Shown here one piece after another: positions 63,111 through 64,000 of a DNA stretch of 64,000 bases (its first letter is position 1; each line of letters starts with the position of its first letter). Position numbers and translations under genes: made by a program. Source of the stretch: a virus; the IMG/VR virus record IMGVR_UViG_3300009703_004110, positions 186,001 through 250,000 of that record, one strand, 5' to 3'. The notes beneath the pieces were generated by a model. That model did not search any database and was not told where the DNA came from. It saw only the letters and a list, made by a program, of their open reading frames with translations.

Positions 63111-63160
63111 TTATATCTCCAACTAATTCAACTGCATGTAAGGGTTTTGCCGCCAAAGGT

Positions 63161-63436
63161 TCAGGTCATTTCGTTTAAGTGGTATACCAATTTAAGCCTA
63201 AGTGAATTGGGCAAGTAAGGCTCTACGTTTTCATAAGGTCCAACGTAGCGCCGCCCCTTCGCGTCTAAATTATCACCAATATATTCTTGAACACTCCAAA
63301 TTGGTCTATACCGAAGATCAGTATGCAGAGGGCAAAATACTTGTATGTGTATCCCATAGTAACGAAAACTATAAACCCCGCTGGCCATATGATCTTCCTT
63401 AAAGCCATACTTTAATAATGTATCTTCAAGCGTCAT
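63161..63436 (-). CDS. Small protein paralogous to the tail of the ferritin-like protein
   Basis: 91 residues from ATG 63436, which overlaps the upstream stop (ATGA). Its end (PYENVEPYLPNSLRLKLVYH) resembles the end of the upstream protein (YYDIEPHLPANITEEMVYF), so the two carry the same small domain. Function unknown. A longer frame from 63523 lies inside the upstream gene. Confidence 0.55.
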   Translation of the reverse strand: MTLEDTLLKYGFKEDHMASGVYSFRYYGIHIQVFCPLHTDLRYRPIWSVQEYIGDNLDAKGRRYVGPYENVEPYLPNSLRLKLVYHLNEMT

Positions 63437-64000
63437 AACAAGTCCAGAAAGTATACCATTTCCTCTGTAATATTTGCCGGCAGGTGCGGCTCTATATCGT
63501 AATAGGTTTGGCCGAAATAACATACCGATCTAGGAGTGCTAAGCATCCAGCTCGTCTTTATAGATTCTCGTAATATATCTATTCGAACAAGGCTCCCGTC
63601 AGATAGTGGCGCTATCCAACTAGAACCAGAGCCGTTATATGATTGAAAGCCTATCTTTTTTAAAACCCTTAAGAAAATAACTATAGCTACCGGCTCTACC
63701 ATAAGCTGCACACCTAATAGCTTCTTAGGCAGCGAACCTGCTTGAATAATCTTGCTAAAACCAACCTCTGCAGTTTTTGAAATACCGGCGTCTCTCGGAT
63801 GAACGCCCAAAACTCTTTCCATGTAATCACACATCACATAAAAATGTCTTGCTTCATCATGGACCTGAGAAGTTGCCGCCATTTTGGCATCAAAGTCATC
63901 TAACTCAAAAGCTAAACTTCCAGAGGTCTGCCACGCAGCAAACTCTCCCCATAAAATGAGAGATAAAACTTTTGCTAAAGCTATTTTAACTTCCGGCTCT
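63433..64000 (-). CDS. Ferritin-like di-iron domain protein, chimeric, 5' end outside window
   Basis: 188 residues are in the window and the frame is open at the right edge. Residues before the internal Met include WGEFAAW and AATSQVHDEARHFYVMCDYM, whose Glu and DEARH (ExxH) suit one half of a di-iron ferritin-like site. The second ExxH helix expected later is missing. Instead the sequence changes into a segment (KKIGFQSYNGSGSSWIAPL to the end) related to the next gene's product. It may be a truncated ferritin-like domain fused to an unrelated domain. Confidence 0.55.
   Translation of the reverse strand, partial: EPEVKIALAKVLSLILWGEFAAWQTSGSLAFELDDFDAKMAATSQVHDEARHFYVMCDYMERVLGVHPRDAGISKTAEVGFSKIIQAGSLPKKLLGVQLMVEPVAIVIFLRVLKKIGFQSYNGSGSSWIAPLSDGSLVRIDILRESIKTSWMLSTPRSVCYFGQTYYDIEPHLPANITEEMVYFLDLL

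Overview
The window looks like part of a very large tailed-phage (jumbo Caudoviricetes) genome, or a closely related large mobile replicon. It has no ribosomal proteins, no tRNA I could recognise and no cell-division genes. It has a phage-style replication and recombination set (RecA, RuvC-like resolvase, acidic-tailed ssDNA-binding protein, DnaE polymerase, Mre11/Rad50 pair, Cas4/RecB-like nuclease, stand-alone primase zinc finger, FtsK-like ATPase, sigma factor), virion-type proteins, homing endonucleases and dozens of small unknown genes. Genes are tightly packed, often overlapping by a few bases, and all but one lie on the minus strand. Base composition is moderately AT-rich and start sites usually carry GGAG/AGGA ribosome sites. 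The host is unknown; a lipoprotein and Shine-Dalgarno sites point to a bacterium.

Layout (transcription runs from high to low coordinates). Right end, 64.0-57.4 kb: small genes, a ferritin-like chimera, an endonuclease VII/class II aldolase fusion and aspartate carbamoyltransferase. At 57.4-58.3 kb is the only plus-strand gene, a membrane protein. 57.3-49 kb: nucleotidyltransferase, metallophosphoesterase, DNA methyltransferase, a second GroEL, HEAT-like proteins and a candidate structured RNA closed by an intrinsic terminator. 49-46 kb: two proteins that look virion-associated, a metallopeptidase-like one and one with a peptidoglycan-binding-like segment. 45.5-41 kb: PurA homologue, DHH phosphoesterase, membrane metalloprotease, IMP dehydrogenase. 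40.6-35 kb: MoxR ATPase with a VWA/HExxH partner, M16 peptidase, full-length GlmS. 34-29.5 kb: thyX interrupted by a group I intron with an HNH gene, Hsp20, KH protein, HU. 29.5-18 kb: fibre-like protein, FtsK, primase zinc finger, Mre11/Rad50, nuclease, sigma factor. 18-10.5 kb: a 2052-residue protein and a VWA lipoprotein. 10.4 kb to the left end: DnaE, SSB, RuvC, GroEL 1, RecA and the start of a probable primase.

How the genes may work together: the replication and recombination proteins form an almost complete replisome and repair set. GuaB, PurA, PyrB and ThyX would push host metabolism towards dNTP supply. Two chaperonins, Hsp20 and a MoxR/VWA pair point to a heavy folding and assembly load.

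Most notable: (1) the PurA homologue is interrupted inside its essential WGDE-KGK nucleotide loop by 29 bases that carry an in-frame stop and a UUCG hairpin, a layout reminiscent of translational bypassing; (2) thyX is split by a group I intron with recognisable P, Q, R and S elements; (3) a conserved small phage gene is split by a +1 frameshift at a G5 run; (4) there are two divergent GroELs; (5) there is a structured non-coding RNA candidate at 49.4-49.7 kb. All functional calls rest on motif recognition by eye; no database search was run.
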